NCBI GenBank assembly: GCA_965200095.1
Contig: OZ241350.1
Span: 310,001-374,000 of the forward strand
DNA from: JANQOH01 sp965200095
GTDB lineage: Bacteria; Pseudomonadota; Alphaproteobacteria; UBA7887
Length of the DNA: 64,000 nucleotides
Reading direction: 5' to 3'
In this document: positions 12,347 to 20,712 of the stretch, piece by piece
Position numbering within the stretch: the first letter of the stretch is position 1
Layout of the letters: every line of letters starts with the position of its first letter
Position numbers and translations under genes: made by a program
Notes under the pieces: generated by a model
Database searches by the model: none
The model's input: only the letters and a program-made list of their open reading frames with translations
Told to the model about the DNA's origin: nothing

Positions 12347-13566
12347 GCCGCCGCTCCCGCGCGGGCCGCGGCCTCGTCCCAGCCTTCGGACGACGCGAAA
12401 TCGCGGATGCGCCCGAGCGCCGCGCGGATGTTTTCGAGCGAGTTGGCGTAAGACAGGCGGATATACCCCTCGCCCAGGGCGCCGAAACTGGTCCCCGCGA
12501 CGGTCGCTACGGACAATTCCTCGAGCAGGAAACGCTCCATCGTCTTCGCTCCGAGTCCCGTGTCGCCGATATTGGGCATGGTGTAGAAGGCGCCGTGCGG
12601 CGTAATCGAACTCATGCCCGGCACGGCGTTCGTCAGCGCGACGATCTCGCGCCGCCGTTCGTCGAAGGCGCGCCTCATGACATCCACCGAATCCTGCGGT
12701 CCCCGCAGCGCTGCGATAGCGGCGTGTTGCGTCGCCGCATTGGTGCAACTCACCGAATTGATGTTCAGCCGCGTCGCCAGATCGACCAGCGGCTCCGGCC
12801 AGACCCCGTAGCCGATCCGCCAGCCGGTCATCGCCCAGGTCTTGCTCCAGCCGTCGAGGAGGATCAGCCGGTCGCGCAACCCTTCGTAGCCGAGCAGGCT
12901 GACGAATTCCGCGCCATCGTAGGTCAGCCGCGAATAAATTTCGTCCGACATGACCGCAACCGACGGATGACGGTCGAGCCCCGCGGCGAGCTTGTCGAAT
13001 TCGGCGCGCGGGACCACGCCGCCCGTAGGGTTCGCGGGGCTGTTGAGGATAATCAACCGCGTGTCGGGGCCGATCAGCGACAACACCTCGTCGGCGTCGA
13101 AGGCGAAGCCGTTGGCTTCGCGCAGCGGGATCGGAACCGCTTTCGCGCCGGCATATTCGATGACCGATCGGTAGATCGGAAAGCCCGGGTCCGGATACAT
13201 CGCCTCGGCGCCGGGGCGCGCGAACATCAGGATCGCGTACCACATCGTCACCTTGCCGCCGGGCACGACAACGATGCGCCCGGGGTCGACCTCGACGCCG
13301 CGCCGCGCCGCGATGTCCTCGGCGACCGCCTCGCGCAGCGGCAGGATGCCGTTGCCGGGGGTGTAGCCGTGATGGCCGTCGTCGAGGGCTTTCTTCGCCG
13401 CCTCGACCACATGGTCCGGGGTGCGGAAGTCGGGCTGGCCGATCCCGAGATTGACCACCTCGCGCCCCTCCCGCTCCAGCTCGCCGGCGCGCGCCAGAAC
13501 CTCGAACGCGCTTTCCGTGCCGAGGCGGCCCATGCCGCCGGCCAATTCGAATCCGCCGATATGCAA
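12343..13566 (-). CDS. PLP-dependent class I/II aminotransferase
   Basis: A 407-residue fold-type I aminotransferase of the aspartate/alanine aminotransferase family. The PLP lysine is K242 in DGWSKTWAMTGWRIGY; the N-terminal GQPDFRTPDHV loop, the NSPANPTGG phosphate/pyridine contact near residue 175 and SDEIYSR near 207 are all present. The final arginine is in EGYIRLSYA. It uses an unknown amino donor; substrate class cannot be read from sequence. ATG 13566 gives a normal N-terminus. It overlaps the Rap1a/Tai-like gene by 4 bp and lies 61 bp downstream of a di-haem cytochrome gene, possibly in the same operon. Confidence 0.88.
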   Translation of the reverse strand: MHIGGFELAGGMGRLGTESAFEVLARAGELEREGREVVNLGIGQPDFRTPDHVVEAAKKALDDGHHGYTPGNGILPLREAVAEDIAARRGVEVDPGRIVVVPGGKVTMWYAILMFARPGAEAMYPDPGFPIYRSVIEYAGAKAVPIPLREANGFAFDADEVLSLIGPDTRLIILNSPANPTGGVVPRAEFDKLAAGLDRHPSVAVMSDEIYSRLTYDGAEFVSLLGYEGLRDRLILLDGWSKTWAMTGWRIGYGVWPEPLVDLATRLNINSVSCTNAATQHAAIAALRGPQDSVDVMRRAFDERRREIVALTNAVPGMSSITPHGAFYTMPNIGDTGLGAKTMERFLLEELSVATVAGTSFGALGEGYIRLSYANSLENIRAALGRIRDFASSEGWDEAAARAGAAA

Positions 13567-13627
13567 GACGTCTCCTCCCGTTCGATTCCGCAGCCGACAG
13601 GAATGGCGGGGTCGCCGACCCGCCCGC

Positions 13628-14836
13628 TCAAGAGCCCGCGGCGACGGCGGCGCGATACTCGGCGAGCGCGGCGCGCGCGCCGTCGAAATCCTCCACCTTG
13701 GTCCGCGCCTCGACGCGGCGAAGGAGGCCGATCCAGCGGTCGATCGTCGCGTCCGGAGGCGCTCCGGGCCGTTCGCGCCAGTCGTCGAGCTCGGTAGCGG
13801 CGCGCGGCACCGTCATGCGCGTCAGCATCCAGTCGTCGGCCTCGAGCGCGACATCCAGCAGCGCCGCCGCGGTCTCGGGATGCACCGCCCCGCGGGGCGG
13901 CGCCGGGCGCGAACCGCCGCCGACCGCCTCGAGATAAGCGCCGAGGTCCGCGCGCTCGCCCGCGTCGAGGTCGAGGCCGAAATAACCGGCGAAATACGCC
14001 CCGGCCTCGGCAAGGCCGTCGAACCGGCCGTCATGGAGATACGGGGGAGTCGCGAGGGTGTCGAGCAGGGTCGGCGTCTCGAACGCCTTGCCGGCGCGCG
14101 ACCCGCGCCCGACGCCCACGTCATGGACCTTGCCGTCGAGGAAATAATTGTCGGGCCGGTGGCAGGACGCGCAACTGCGCGCCGGGTCGCCGGGGAACGG
14201 ACGGTGGAATATCTCCTCGCCGCGCCGGGCGGCGCGGGGCGCCGTGTCGGTCAGCCGTCCGTCCGCCCCCAGCAACGGGTTGTCGGGGAAGGCGAGGCTG
14301 TTCTGAAACGCCACCAGCGCCTCGATCACCAGGTCGGAGGGAATCCCGCCGGCGAACTCATTGGCGATCGCGAACAGGGTGAAGTCCTCGACCGACTCGA
14401 AACGTCCGTCGCGTCCGAACGGCGCACTGTGGCGGGCGCCGACGATGCTGGGCACGTTGATCGGGTTGTGCACATTGTCCTCGATCAACGAGATCGCGCG
14501 GTTGGTGACATCGAGATTGCCGGGCTTGTCGGACAGGCCCTCGAAGAACACCACCGGGCTGGCGCCGCCGTCGGGATGGCATGAATCGCAGGTCATCTGC
14601 GCTCCGAGCGTCCGCAGCGGCGACCCCTCGAGCAGGAACTCCGACTTGAAGGCGAGCTCGCCGAGCGCGATCAAAACCTCCTCGCGGCTGTCGTGAACCG
14701 CAGCGAGCAGACGCACCGGGCGGCCCTGGTCGAGAACGATCACCCGGGTCAGCGCTTCCGCGGCGCCCGCGAGCGCCGCCGCCGCGCCGAGCCCGGCCCC
14801 CAGAAGGAGAAGCCCGCGAGCGCTGCGCCCGGTCAC
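13628..14836 (-). CDS. Di-haem cytochrome c, MauG/cytochrome-c-peroxidase-like
   Basis: A 402-residue exported protein with an N-terminal hydrophobic signal (residues 5-28) and two haem c sites: CDSCH at 83-87 and CASCH at 222-226. The pattern SLIEDNVHNPINVPS, the FGRDGR segment and PYLHDGRFDGL are typical of the MauG/CCP-like di-haem family, where PPYLHDG lies near the second haem. A C-terminal helical extension of about 110 residues follows. It acts in the periplasm as a peroxidase or an electron-transfer enzyme with an unknown partner. The start is GTG 14836, overlapping the stop of the aldolase gene by 4 bp; the open frame above it is only a shadow. Confidence 0.85.
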   Translation of the reverse strand: MTGRSARGLLLLGAGLGAAAALAGAAEALTRVIVLDQGRPVRLLAAVHDSREEVLIALGELAFKSEFLLEGSPLRTLGAQMTCDSCHPDGGASPVVFFEGLSDKPGNLDVTNRAISLIEDNVHNPINVPSIVGARHSAPFGRDGRFESVEDFTLFAIANEFAGGIPSDLVIEALVAFQNSLAFPDNPLLGADGRLTDTAPRAARRGEEIFHRPFPGDPARSCASCHRPDNYFLDGKVHDVGVGRGSRAGKAFETPTLLDTLATPPYLHDGRFDGLAEAGAYFAGYFGLDLDAGERADLGAYLEAVGGGSRPAPPRGAVHPETAAALLDVALEADDWMLTRMTVPRAATELDDWRERPGAPPDATIDRWIGLLRRVEARTKVEDFDGARAALAEYRAAVAAGS

Positions 14837-15630
14837 AGCGTCTCGACGAGTTTGCGCATCCCCTCGCCGATCTTCTTCAGCCCGGACCGGTATATGAAGC
14901 GGTCCCAGCCGATGCAGAAATGGCGCACGCCGAGATCGGCGTAGCGCCTGGCGTCCTCCACCTCGGCGATCTCCCAGCGCGGCTGGACCCCGTATTCGAG
15001 CGACTTGCGGATCAGCAGCTCCTCGAAGGGGCGGATCTCCGGCGTCCCCATCAATCCCGGCTCGCCCCGGGAGAAACCGAAATCCGCCGGGCCCCACTGC
15101 GTCATGGCGACCCCCTTGTCCCGGGCCTCGGCCAGGACGGCGTCGATGTCGTCGAGCGCCGCGGCCTTCTCGATCATGATCGCCAGGAGTATGCGCTCGA
15201 GGTCCTCGAGATACGCGGTCGGCTCATAGTTCCCGAAGCCGGGACGGCGTAATTTCACCCCCATCAGGCCGCGCGTTCCCGGTGTGTCGGGGCGGACGGC
15301 GCGATGGCACGCGGCGACATCGGCCGGGGTCCGGATATCGGTGAACAATACCGCCTTGAAACCCGCGCCGAGCGCCGCCTGGGCCCAGAACCCCTGCGCT
15401 TCCTGATCGAGCTTGATCATCAGCGGCAGGCCGCCGCATTGCGCGGCGCGCGCCATGTGATACAGCCCCGCCATGTCGAAGGCCGAATACTCGGCGCAGA
15501 ACTCGCCATAGTCGAACAGACCGCTGTCGCCGGCGATCTCCGCCACGTCGGGGTCGGAGGACAGGAAGTGCGTGCCGACCGTGGGCGCGCCGGACGCGAA
15601 TTTCTCGTAAAGCCGGTTGTCCATGATCAT
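14833..15630 (-). CDS. HpcH/HpaI aldolase/citrate lyase family protein
   Basis: A 265-residue class II pyruvate aldolase-like protein. The barrel core shows GTHFLSSDPDVAEIAG at residues 19-34, FDYGEFCAEY, PLMIKLDQEAQ, FTDIRTPADV (the metal/base region) and the late WGPADFGFSRG, which corresponds to the family's GxxDL(A/S) site. Substrates in this family include 4-hydroxy-2-oxo-heptanedioate and malyl/citramalyl compounds; which applies here is unknown. Two ATGs lie close together (15630 and 15624); the first has GGAA at good spacing. It is the first gene of a coupled run with the di-haem cytochrome and is divergent from the SDR gene at 15717. Confidence 0.8.
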   Translation of the reverse strand: MIMDNRLYEKFASGAPTVGTHFLSSDPDVAEIAGDSGLFDYGEFCAEYSAFDMAGLYHMARAAQCGGLPLMIKLDQEAQGFWAQAALGAGFKAVLFTDIRTPADVAACHRAVRPDTPGTRGLMGVKLRRPGFGNYEPTAYLEDLERILLAIMIEKAAALDDIDAVLAEARDKGVAMTQWGPADFGFSRGEPGLMGTPEIRPFEELLIRKSLEYGVQPRWEIAEVEDARRYADLGVRHFCIGWDRFIYRSGLKKIGEGMRKLVETL

Positions 15631-15716
15631 CGTGGAGTTCCTTCGCCGCGGCGCGGGCGCCGGACCTTAGGCTGCTATGATGCGCCCGGCAAGGCGACGG
15701 AAAGAGGGGCGGCGTC

Positions 15717-16454
15717 ATGGCGATAAACGGGTATCGGACGGCGCTGGTCACCGGCGCCTCGGCGGGGATCGGCGAAGCGACGGTGCGGGCGTTGCGCGCC
15801 GGGGGGCTGGAAGTGACGGCGGCGGCGCGGCGCGCCGGGCGCCTCGAGGCGCTGGCGCGCGAAACCGGCGCGACGCCGCTGGCGCTCGATTTGCGGGACA
15901 CCGACGCCCTCTACGCGGCGCTCGAACCGCTCGAGATCGACGTGCTGGTCAACAATGCGGGGCTGGGGCGCGGGATGGACGACTTCCTCGCCGCGGCGCG
16001 CAGCGATATCGACCTGACCGTCGAGACCAATGTGACGGCCTTCCTTCACACCCTGCGCGCGGTGTTGCCGGGGATGCGCGACCGCAAGCGCGGGCATGTG
16101 GTGAACATCGGCTCGGTTGCGGGGCTTTACGCCATCCGTTCGCCGATCTACGGCGCGTCCAAGGGCGCCGTGCGGCGGGCTTCGCAGAACCTGCGCATCG
16201 ACCTCGCCGGCAGCGGCGTCCGGGTGACCGAAATCTGTCCGGGCCGGGTGGTTACCGAGTTCCTGGCGTCGGCCGCGGGCGAGGAGGAGGCGCGGCGCAC
16301 CTATGGCGCGTTCGACGAGTTGCAGCCGCAGGACATCGCCGACGCCATCGTCTATGCGGTCGGCGCGCCGTGGCGGGTCAACGTTTCGACCATCGAGATC
16401 GTCCCCACCGAACAGGCGTTCGGCGGCCTTCGCATAACCCCGGTCGAACGGTGA
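15717..16454 (+). CDS. SDR family NAD(P)-dependent oxidoreductase (YdfG-like)
   Basis: A 245-residue classical short-chain dehydrogenase. It has the cofactor motif TGASAGIGEA at residues 12-21, an RRAGR segment after the second strand suggesting NADP preference, NNAG near residue 79, the catalytic serine in NIGSVAG, and YGASK as the Tyr/Lys motif. The ICPGRVVTEF loop resembles YdfG-type 3-hydroxy acid/serine dehydrogenases. The start ATG 15717 follows GAAAGAGGGG. It stands alone, divergent from the aldolase run and convergent with the small ORF of the next island. The opposite-strand reading at its 3' end belongs to a frameshift extension of the DUF6338 gene and is not real coding. Confidence 0.88.
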   Translation: MAINGYRTALVTGASAGIGEATVRALRAGGLEVTAAARRAGRLEALARETGATPLALDLRDTDALYAALEPLEIDVLVNNAGLGRGMDDFLAAARSDIDLTVETNVTAFLHTLRAVLPGMRDRKRGHVVNIGSVAGLYAIRSPIYGASKGAVRRASQNLRIDLAGSGVRVTEICPGRVVTEFLASAAGEEEARRTYGAFDELQPQDIADAIVYAVGAPWRVNVSTIEIVPTEQAFGGLRITPVER

Positions 16455-16484
16455 GGCGGCGCATCCGCACGGGCGTTCCGGATG

Positions 16485-16622
16485 CTAACCGGGCTTTTTC
16501 GGCGGCGGCGCCGGCGGCGGTTTCGGTTTCACGGCGGTTAGGGGTTTCGGAGATACTCCGGCTCCCACGTATTTGGTTGCCGGCCGCCTTTTCGAGGGCG
16601 CTAGCGTCGGTTCCTTTGCCAT
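16485..16622 (-). CDS. Small proline/lysine-rich protein
   Basis: A 45-residue ORF just downstream of the DUF6338 gene. It starts on ATG with AAAGGAG 6 bases upstream, a near-ideal ribosome site that also contains the DUF6338 stop codon in its restored frame (the stop is at 16626-16628, four bases away). The product is basic and ends with alternating Pro and Lys (VKPKPPPAPPPKKPG); it has no membrane segment. I do not recognise the family. The tight spacing and strong ribosome site support it as a real gene translated with DUF6338, despite its length. A gene this short can only be confirmed by homologues in other genomes. Confidence 0.55.
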   Translation of the reverse strand: MAKEPTLAPSKRRPATKYVGAGVSPKPLTAVKPKPPPAPPPKKPG

Positions 16623-16625
16623 CGT

Positions 16626-17253
16626 CTACTCCTTTGGCCTTTCGACCGTTTTCGTGCTCAGAAATTCCACCATTTCCACCTGAGTCACGGGTTACGAGTA
16701 TGGCCGAAACGTCCGTCCCGGCAAGCCCGTTAGCGTCTGCAACGTCGTCTGTCAACCATTCGGTCTCGGCCATACGGAAGTGACCTTCGTTCGGGTCGCT
16801 GGGCCACTCCTCGGGCCATCCATACAGACGGCGTTGCCCGTCCAAATGCAAAATTACGTAACAATCGGGGTGTCGTGTAAAAGTTGAATACCATTCGGAT
16901 GGGTATGATGTTTCTTTGGTTACGCCGATACGACGGAGGACGCTGTGCAGGGTGTCGTTGTTCATAATGTAGACACAGATCAGCGCAAGTGCGACCGAAA
17001 CACAAATACTAAAAAGAAAATCGTAACCATCGTTCCGCCTGACAGGTTCATCAATTGTGCTGTCGCTTAAGAGTAATAACGCCGTTAGCGCCTGCCCAAC
17101 CACAGTAAAACTCAATGCGTGGATTATGCGACCGAAGACGCCGGGCTTGGGATAGGACGTAAGGGAATAAAAACTCGTTCCCGCCAGGAACCCCGGCAGA
17201 AGGAATGTTAGTACGCCGACCGCCTCGCTGGATGCCCAACTCATTCCTGCCAT
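16626..17253 (-). pseudogene. DUF6338-like membrane protein, apparently frameshifted near its end
   Basis: The N-terminal half has two to three hydrophobic segments (residues about 12-30, 45-62 and 80-98) followed by a soluble part with YVILHLDGQRRLYGWPEEWP, the DUF6338 core. In the starting frame the protein then runs through an unrelated low-complexity tail into the opposite strand of the SDR gene. One frame over, after GTDVSAILV, the sequence reads VTQVEMVEFLSTKT and stops at 16626, which is the expected DUF6338 C-terminus (a VEF motif). One extra A at about 16693-16694 explains this, so the copy is either broken or carries a sequencing error. The AT-rich composition matches the R-M island. 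DUF6338 proteins are often found in mobile or defence regions; their function is unknown. Confidence 0.6.
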
Positions 17254-17534
17254 ACCTCCGCGCGTTCCGACGCATTCCCCGACTCATCGTCGTGTCCGAC
17301 AGCGCCTCGCAACCATCAAGCTCCTGTCACATTTACCGCTTCGCCGGTGCGAGCCGTGTGTATGCGCTTCATCGCGAGATATCAAGAGCACGTGCAGCGA
17401 TTCTCATTATGGCGATGGACGCGCCTTCCTGGGAGCGACAGGTCCGCCGCATCGCCCAGGCCAAAATGAGAATTGCTGGAGCACGTGAAACCTTCCGCCT
17501 GAAGACGGGATTCTGCCGCAATGCGCCGAACCGG

Positions 17535-17957
17535 TCATCGCGAGTCCGGCCCCGCGCGTCCATGAGGCGAGCCGTGCTCGCTACCCGCGCCGGGGGTGAC
17601 GAACGGCATCCGCGAAGGCGCGTGGGGACGCGCGCAATGCCGCACGCCCCGCAACGCCACGACATACGCGCCGGACCTCGACAGGCCCAGGACGGTCTCC
17701 GCATCAACGATCCACAACACGAAATCCACGTCCCCGGAGAGCAGACAGACCATCTCGTCGCCGTCCGGATTACGCTCCCAATGCGGCGAGGGTTCGGAAA
17801 AGGCTTGCCGGGAAACGAGAAGGCACCCACCAAACCCGTTGAATTCCCGGGTAAGTTCTGGGTAGAAGTCGAAAGCAATTGGCCTCGCTGTCGCCTTGAA
17901 ACTCGGATCGATGACCAACGGCAGGGTTTCCAGACCCAGAGAACGTAGGTCAACCAT
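17535..17957 (-). CDS. Cupin-domain protein
   Basis: A 140-residue single-cupin protein. Motif 1 reads WERNPDGDEMVCLLSG near residues 60-75, in which the usual leading histidine (HPDGDE) is asparagine, and motif 2 is GAYVVALRGVRHCARP with the histidine retained. It then reaches FVTPGAGSEHG, the typical end of this cupin group, and adds about 12 residues. Its ATG overlaps the stop of the restriction-endonuclease-like gene by 8 bp, so the two are translationally coupled. Metal binding may be altered by the His-to-Asn change. Substrate is unknown. A cupin is an unusual partner for a restriction-modification pair, but the overlap is clear. Confidence 0.7.
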   Translation of the reverse strand: MVDLRSLGLETLPLVIDPSFKATARPIAFDFYPELTREFNGFGGCLLVSRQAFSEPSPHWERNPDGDEMVCLLSGDVDFVLWIVDAETVLGLSRSGAYVVALRGVRHCARPHAPSRMPFVTPGAGSEHGSPHGRAGPDSR

Positions 17958-18630
17958 CGTAATTTTTCAGCATCTTTTTCAGTTCACGCCGCACCGTCTT
18001 AATTTCGACCAGCTTCCGTAAGAAAAAGCGCACGTTTTCTGGCTGTTCGCTTTTGCGCTCGGTGACGATGCGATCATAGTCTATTTCCAAAAGACCGCAG
18101 AATTCCCGACCCGTCATAGCCTCTTCCTCAGTGATTCTGCGTTTGAAGCCGGTTACGATGGTACTACGGCTATCTTGATTAAAACAACAGAAATGGCAGG
18201 ATACCCGATAGGGCATCCGAGAGGCGTTGTGCTCGATAAACAAGTGAATGGCTCGACGTTCGGCAGCGGCTTTCTTGGTATCGAAGACATGCCCGTCCTT
18301 CAATTCGACCACGTGGCATGCCTGTCTATCTTTACGCCTTTTGAATATCAAAAAATCCGGCTCGGAATCGGGGAATTGCAGCGTTGTACACTGCTTAATT
18401 TTTCTCTTGGACGCCACGAGAACGCCGTCCGGCATGGTTTCCTTTCCCAAAAATTTGTCCAGATCCTCTATCTGATTGACACGGGAGAGAATGATTCTCT
18501 CGAGCTCTGTGCCTGACGATATAACGGCGGACTGAACCCGGCTGATCAGGATACCCAATTCTCGGATTCCGAAAAGCCGTTCGTAGCCACCCGAACGTTC
18601 CTTGACATTCGTATCTTCTATACGAGCCAT
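17950..18630 (-). CDS. Putative type II restriction endonuclease (PD-(D/E)xK)
   Basis: A 226-residue protein that I read as a restriction endonuclease from its position and its nuclease-like core. Residues 88-111 give D92 in EPDFLIF followed by a strand ending VVELKDG (E109, K111), the PD...ExK arrangement of type II enzymes. The protein is AT-richer and lysine-rich compared with the chromosome. It lies 4 bp downstream of the DNA methyltransferase gene and overlaps the cupin gene. The predicted role is cleavage of DNA lacking the cognate methylation. The recognition site cannot be predicted. Confidence rests on the pair; the endonuclease alone shares no obvious motif with a named family. Confidence 0.68.
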   Translation of the reverse strand: MARIEDTNVKERSGGYERLFGIRELGILISRVQSAVISSGTELERIILSRVNQIEDLDKFLGKETMPDGVLVASKRKIKQCTTLQFPDSEPDFLIFKRRKDRQACHVVELKDGHVFDTKKAAAERRAIHLFIEHNASRMPYRVSCHFCCFNQDSRSTIVTGFKRRITEEEAMTGREFCGLLEIDYDRIVTERKSEQPENVRFFLRKLVEIKTVRRELKKMLKNYDG

Positions 18631-18634
18631 GACA

Positions 18635-19411
18635 CTACCCGTTCAAGTCACAGCCCAGAAATTTCCGGCGATGTCGATTGGCGGCCTCCAGGACCGTAAA
18701 ATCGCCAGCGGCCGGATCGATAACCACGTCTCCTTCATTCGTAACCGCCGAGATCAGCTGACCTTGTAATTCGACGGGCTTTTTGTGCGGATGGCCACGC
18801 CCGTTATTCGATTTTTCCAGCCACGTATCCGGGATATTGTGTATCCTCCAAACGCCTTTCGCCTTGCGAGGGTGCTTTTGCAGTACGATGCAGTATTCCG
18901 TTCTTCTCCTGGTCCTGTAGCCCATGCCAATCCTGCCTTTATCCCAGCTCACGAGATCGACAACGCTCAGGTTTGTGTTGTCAAACCATCTCTGGAATCC
19001 CTCGCACAGATGAAATTTATCGATCCACAAAAACATATGGCCCGACGGAATAAGGCAGCGGTCTATGGCTTCGATGAATTCTTTTATAGTTTCCGCGGAC
19101 ATTTGTTGCAGGAGAAAACGTCTTCTCCCACGCTTCTCGCCCTCGTTGCCATACTTGAGTTTATCCAAAACTCCCCTGTACTGCGGATCGAAAAACGCAG
19201 CCGGAATCGCGGCGCCCGGCAACCTCTCCAAAAATTCCAGCCCGTCCATCTCCATACGTTTGTTGAATATCAGCCCCGGAGGCGCATCTATGAGCGGCGT
19301 TCTCGCCGTCCTCACCCCACTGAAAACGCTCGCCACCGGCTGACTCAAAGACACATCGGTCGGAGCCGGTTCGGCATCGCGTCGTTGCGCGTCTCGCATC
19401 GATTGAGTCAT
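18635..19411 (-). CDS. Site-specific DNA methyltransferase, beta class
   Basis: A 258-residue SAM-dependent N6-adenine or N4-cytosine DNA methyltransferase. The catalytic motif IV is DPQY (residues 75-78, a DPPY variant) followed by RGVLDKLKYGNEG, typical of a short restriction-linked family. The SAM-binding motif I, DPAAGDFTVLEAA, comes at the C-terminus, so the order is that of the beta (permuted) class. Start ATG 19411 is chosen; ATG 19399 is also possible, and no strong ribosome site marks either. The frame is open much further upstream, but that part is antisense to the amidohydrolase gene. With the endonuclease 4 bp downstream it forms a compact type II R-M pair. Confidence 0.85.
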   Translation of the reverse strand: MTQSMRDAQRRDAEPAPTDVSLSQPVASVFSGVRTARTPLIDAPPGLIFNKRMEMDGLEFLERLPGAAIPAAFFDPQYRGVLDKLKYGNEGEKRGRRRFLLQQMSAETIKEFIEAIDRCLIPSGHMFLWIDKFHLCEGFQRWFDNTNLSVVDLVSWDKGRIGMGYRTRRRTEYCIVLQKHPRKAKGVWRIHNIPDTWLEKSNNGRGHPHKKPVELQGQLISAVTNEGDVVIDPAAGDFTVLEAANRHRRKFLGCDLNG

Positions 19412-19458
19412 CGCTTGCGTGTCTGTATGCCCTGCGAGATCATCATCGTCGCCGCGTT

Positions 19459-20586
19459 TCAGCTTGGGCGTGCGCAAATCGGCGGCGCTTGGTACTCGAG
19501 GCCCAGAAGCCGGAAATAGTTCTCGCCGAGCGCGATGTTGCGGAACGCCTCGTCGTCCAGATAGCCGAGGATGCGACTGGTGATGTCGAGCTCCTCGCGG
19601 TAGATATCGAAATTCTTGTTGTCCGACGCCACGAAATCGGTCCCGGGCAGGATGCGGTCCGAACGTGCGTTCAGGAACGACACATAACGCGCCCGCAGCG
19701 CAGGGTCGGAAAACAGGTTGTCGTCGATCACCCGCCACGAAATGTCCGCCATCATGTTCGGATAACGCTCGAAGAGCGATTCCAGAATGCCGATATGCAC
19801 GTCCGGGTCGATGACCGAGAGTTCGCGCGACAGACCGAGATGCATCCAGATTACCCTGTTGTCGGGGTAGAGACGCAGCGCTTCCTCGATCCAGGGCAAA
19901 TAGCGCGTCGGCTCGGCGTCGTTCCCGAGGTCCGAATGAAGGGCGAGCGGAATCCCGCGTTCGCGCAACACCGTCATGAACGGCGCCCATTCGGCGATGG
20001 TCTCCAGCGGCACCGCTTCATGACCGTTGCCGAACAGCGCCTGCTTGACGAGGTTGACCTCGCCCATCCACCGGAAAATGCCCGGGAACTCCTCATCGAG
20101 CAGCTCCATGCCGGCGATCACCGAATCGGGTTTCGCCAGGTCGGGAAAGGTCATCGACAGCGTCAGATGGACCGAGTCCCGCCCCTTGAGGACCGCATTC
20201 ATGGCGTTGACGAAATCGTTCTTCAGCGTCGGCGTCACCGGCGTGCCGATGCAGTCGAGATAATAGGCGCAGGGCGAATCCAGCGGCAGCATCTGGCCGA
20301 TGCCGTAGACATTGGCGAAAAGCACGCCGGTGTCCTCGAAATAGTCGATCACCTCCTCGAACGGGAGCGCCGGGCCGCCGAACGGGCGGAAATGCACATG
20401 CGTGTCCACCAGGGGCGTCTGCGGCCCCGCCGTCCGGTCGTGGCACGCCGGGTTCCCGGCGCGCAAGGTTTCCAGCGTCGGGCGCTCCGCGGCGTTTGCG
20501 ATCTCCGGATCCGGCGTCGCGGCGCACCCCGCGAGGCCGAACAGAACCGCCGCGCCCAGGGCGGCGCCCCTTCTCATGTTCCGCAT
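19459..20586 (-). CDS. Lipoprotein amidohydrolase-family protein
   Basis: A 375-residue exported metal-dependent hydrolase of the amidohydrolase-2 type (TIM barrel). It starts with a lipoprotein signal (MRNMRRGAALGAAVL, lipobox LAGC at about residues 20-23), so it should be anchored in a membrane. The first metal motif is DTHVHFRPFG. Later strands carry ALHSDLGND and IWMHLGLSR with histidines in the expected positions, and the final metal aspartate is in ILPGTDFVASD. ATG 20586 follows GGGAGGCGGG; a second ATG nine bases on is also possible. Substrate unknown. The 3' end marks the border with the AT-rich R-M island. Confidence 0.78.
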   Translation of the reverse strand: MRNMRRGAALGAAVLFGLAGCAATPDPEIANAAERPTLETLRAGNPACHDRTAGPQTPLVDTHVHFRPFGGPALPFEEVIDYFEDTGVLFANVYGIGQMLPLDSPCAYYLDCIGTPVTPTLKNDFVNAMNAVLKGRDSVHLTLSMTFPDLAKPDSVIAGMELLDEEFPGIFRWMGEVNLVKQALFGNGHEAVPLETIAEWAPFMTVLRERGIPLALHSDLGNDAEPTRYLPWIEEALRLYPDNRVIWMHLGLSRELSVIDPDVHIGILESLFERYPNMMADISWRVIDDNLFSDPALRARYVSFLNARSDRILPGTDFVASDNKNFDIYREELDITSRILGYLDDEAFRNIALGENYFRLLGLEYQAPPICARPS

Positions 20587-20712
20587 CGTCCGTCCCGCCT
20601 CCCGTCCCGCCGCTTGCCCGACGCCGACGATATACAATGACGGATTCGGGCGGAACACGAAAATTTTCTTCCCCGAAACGCAGCGGCGGCGCCGCGATGG
20701 ACATCCGCTCTT

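Noticed and set aside
16378..16625. C-terminal continuation of DUF6338 overlapping the SDR gene
   Set aside because: The reading is out of frame with the expected DUF6338 end and lies antisense to the SDR and the small Pro-rich ORF.
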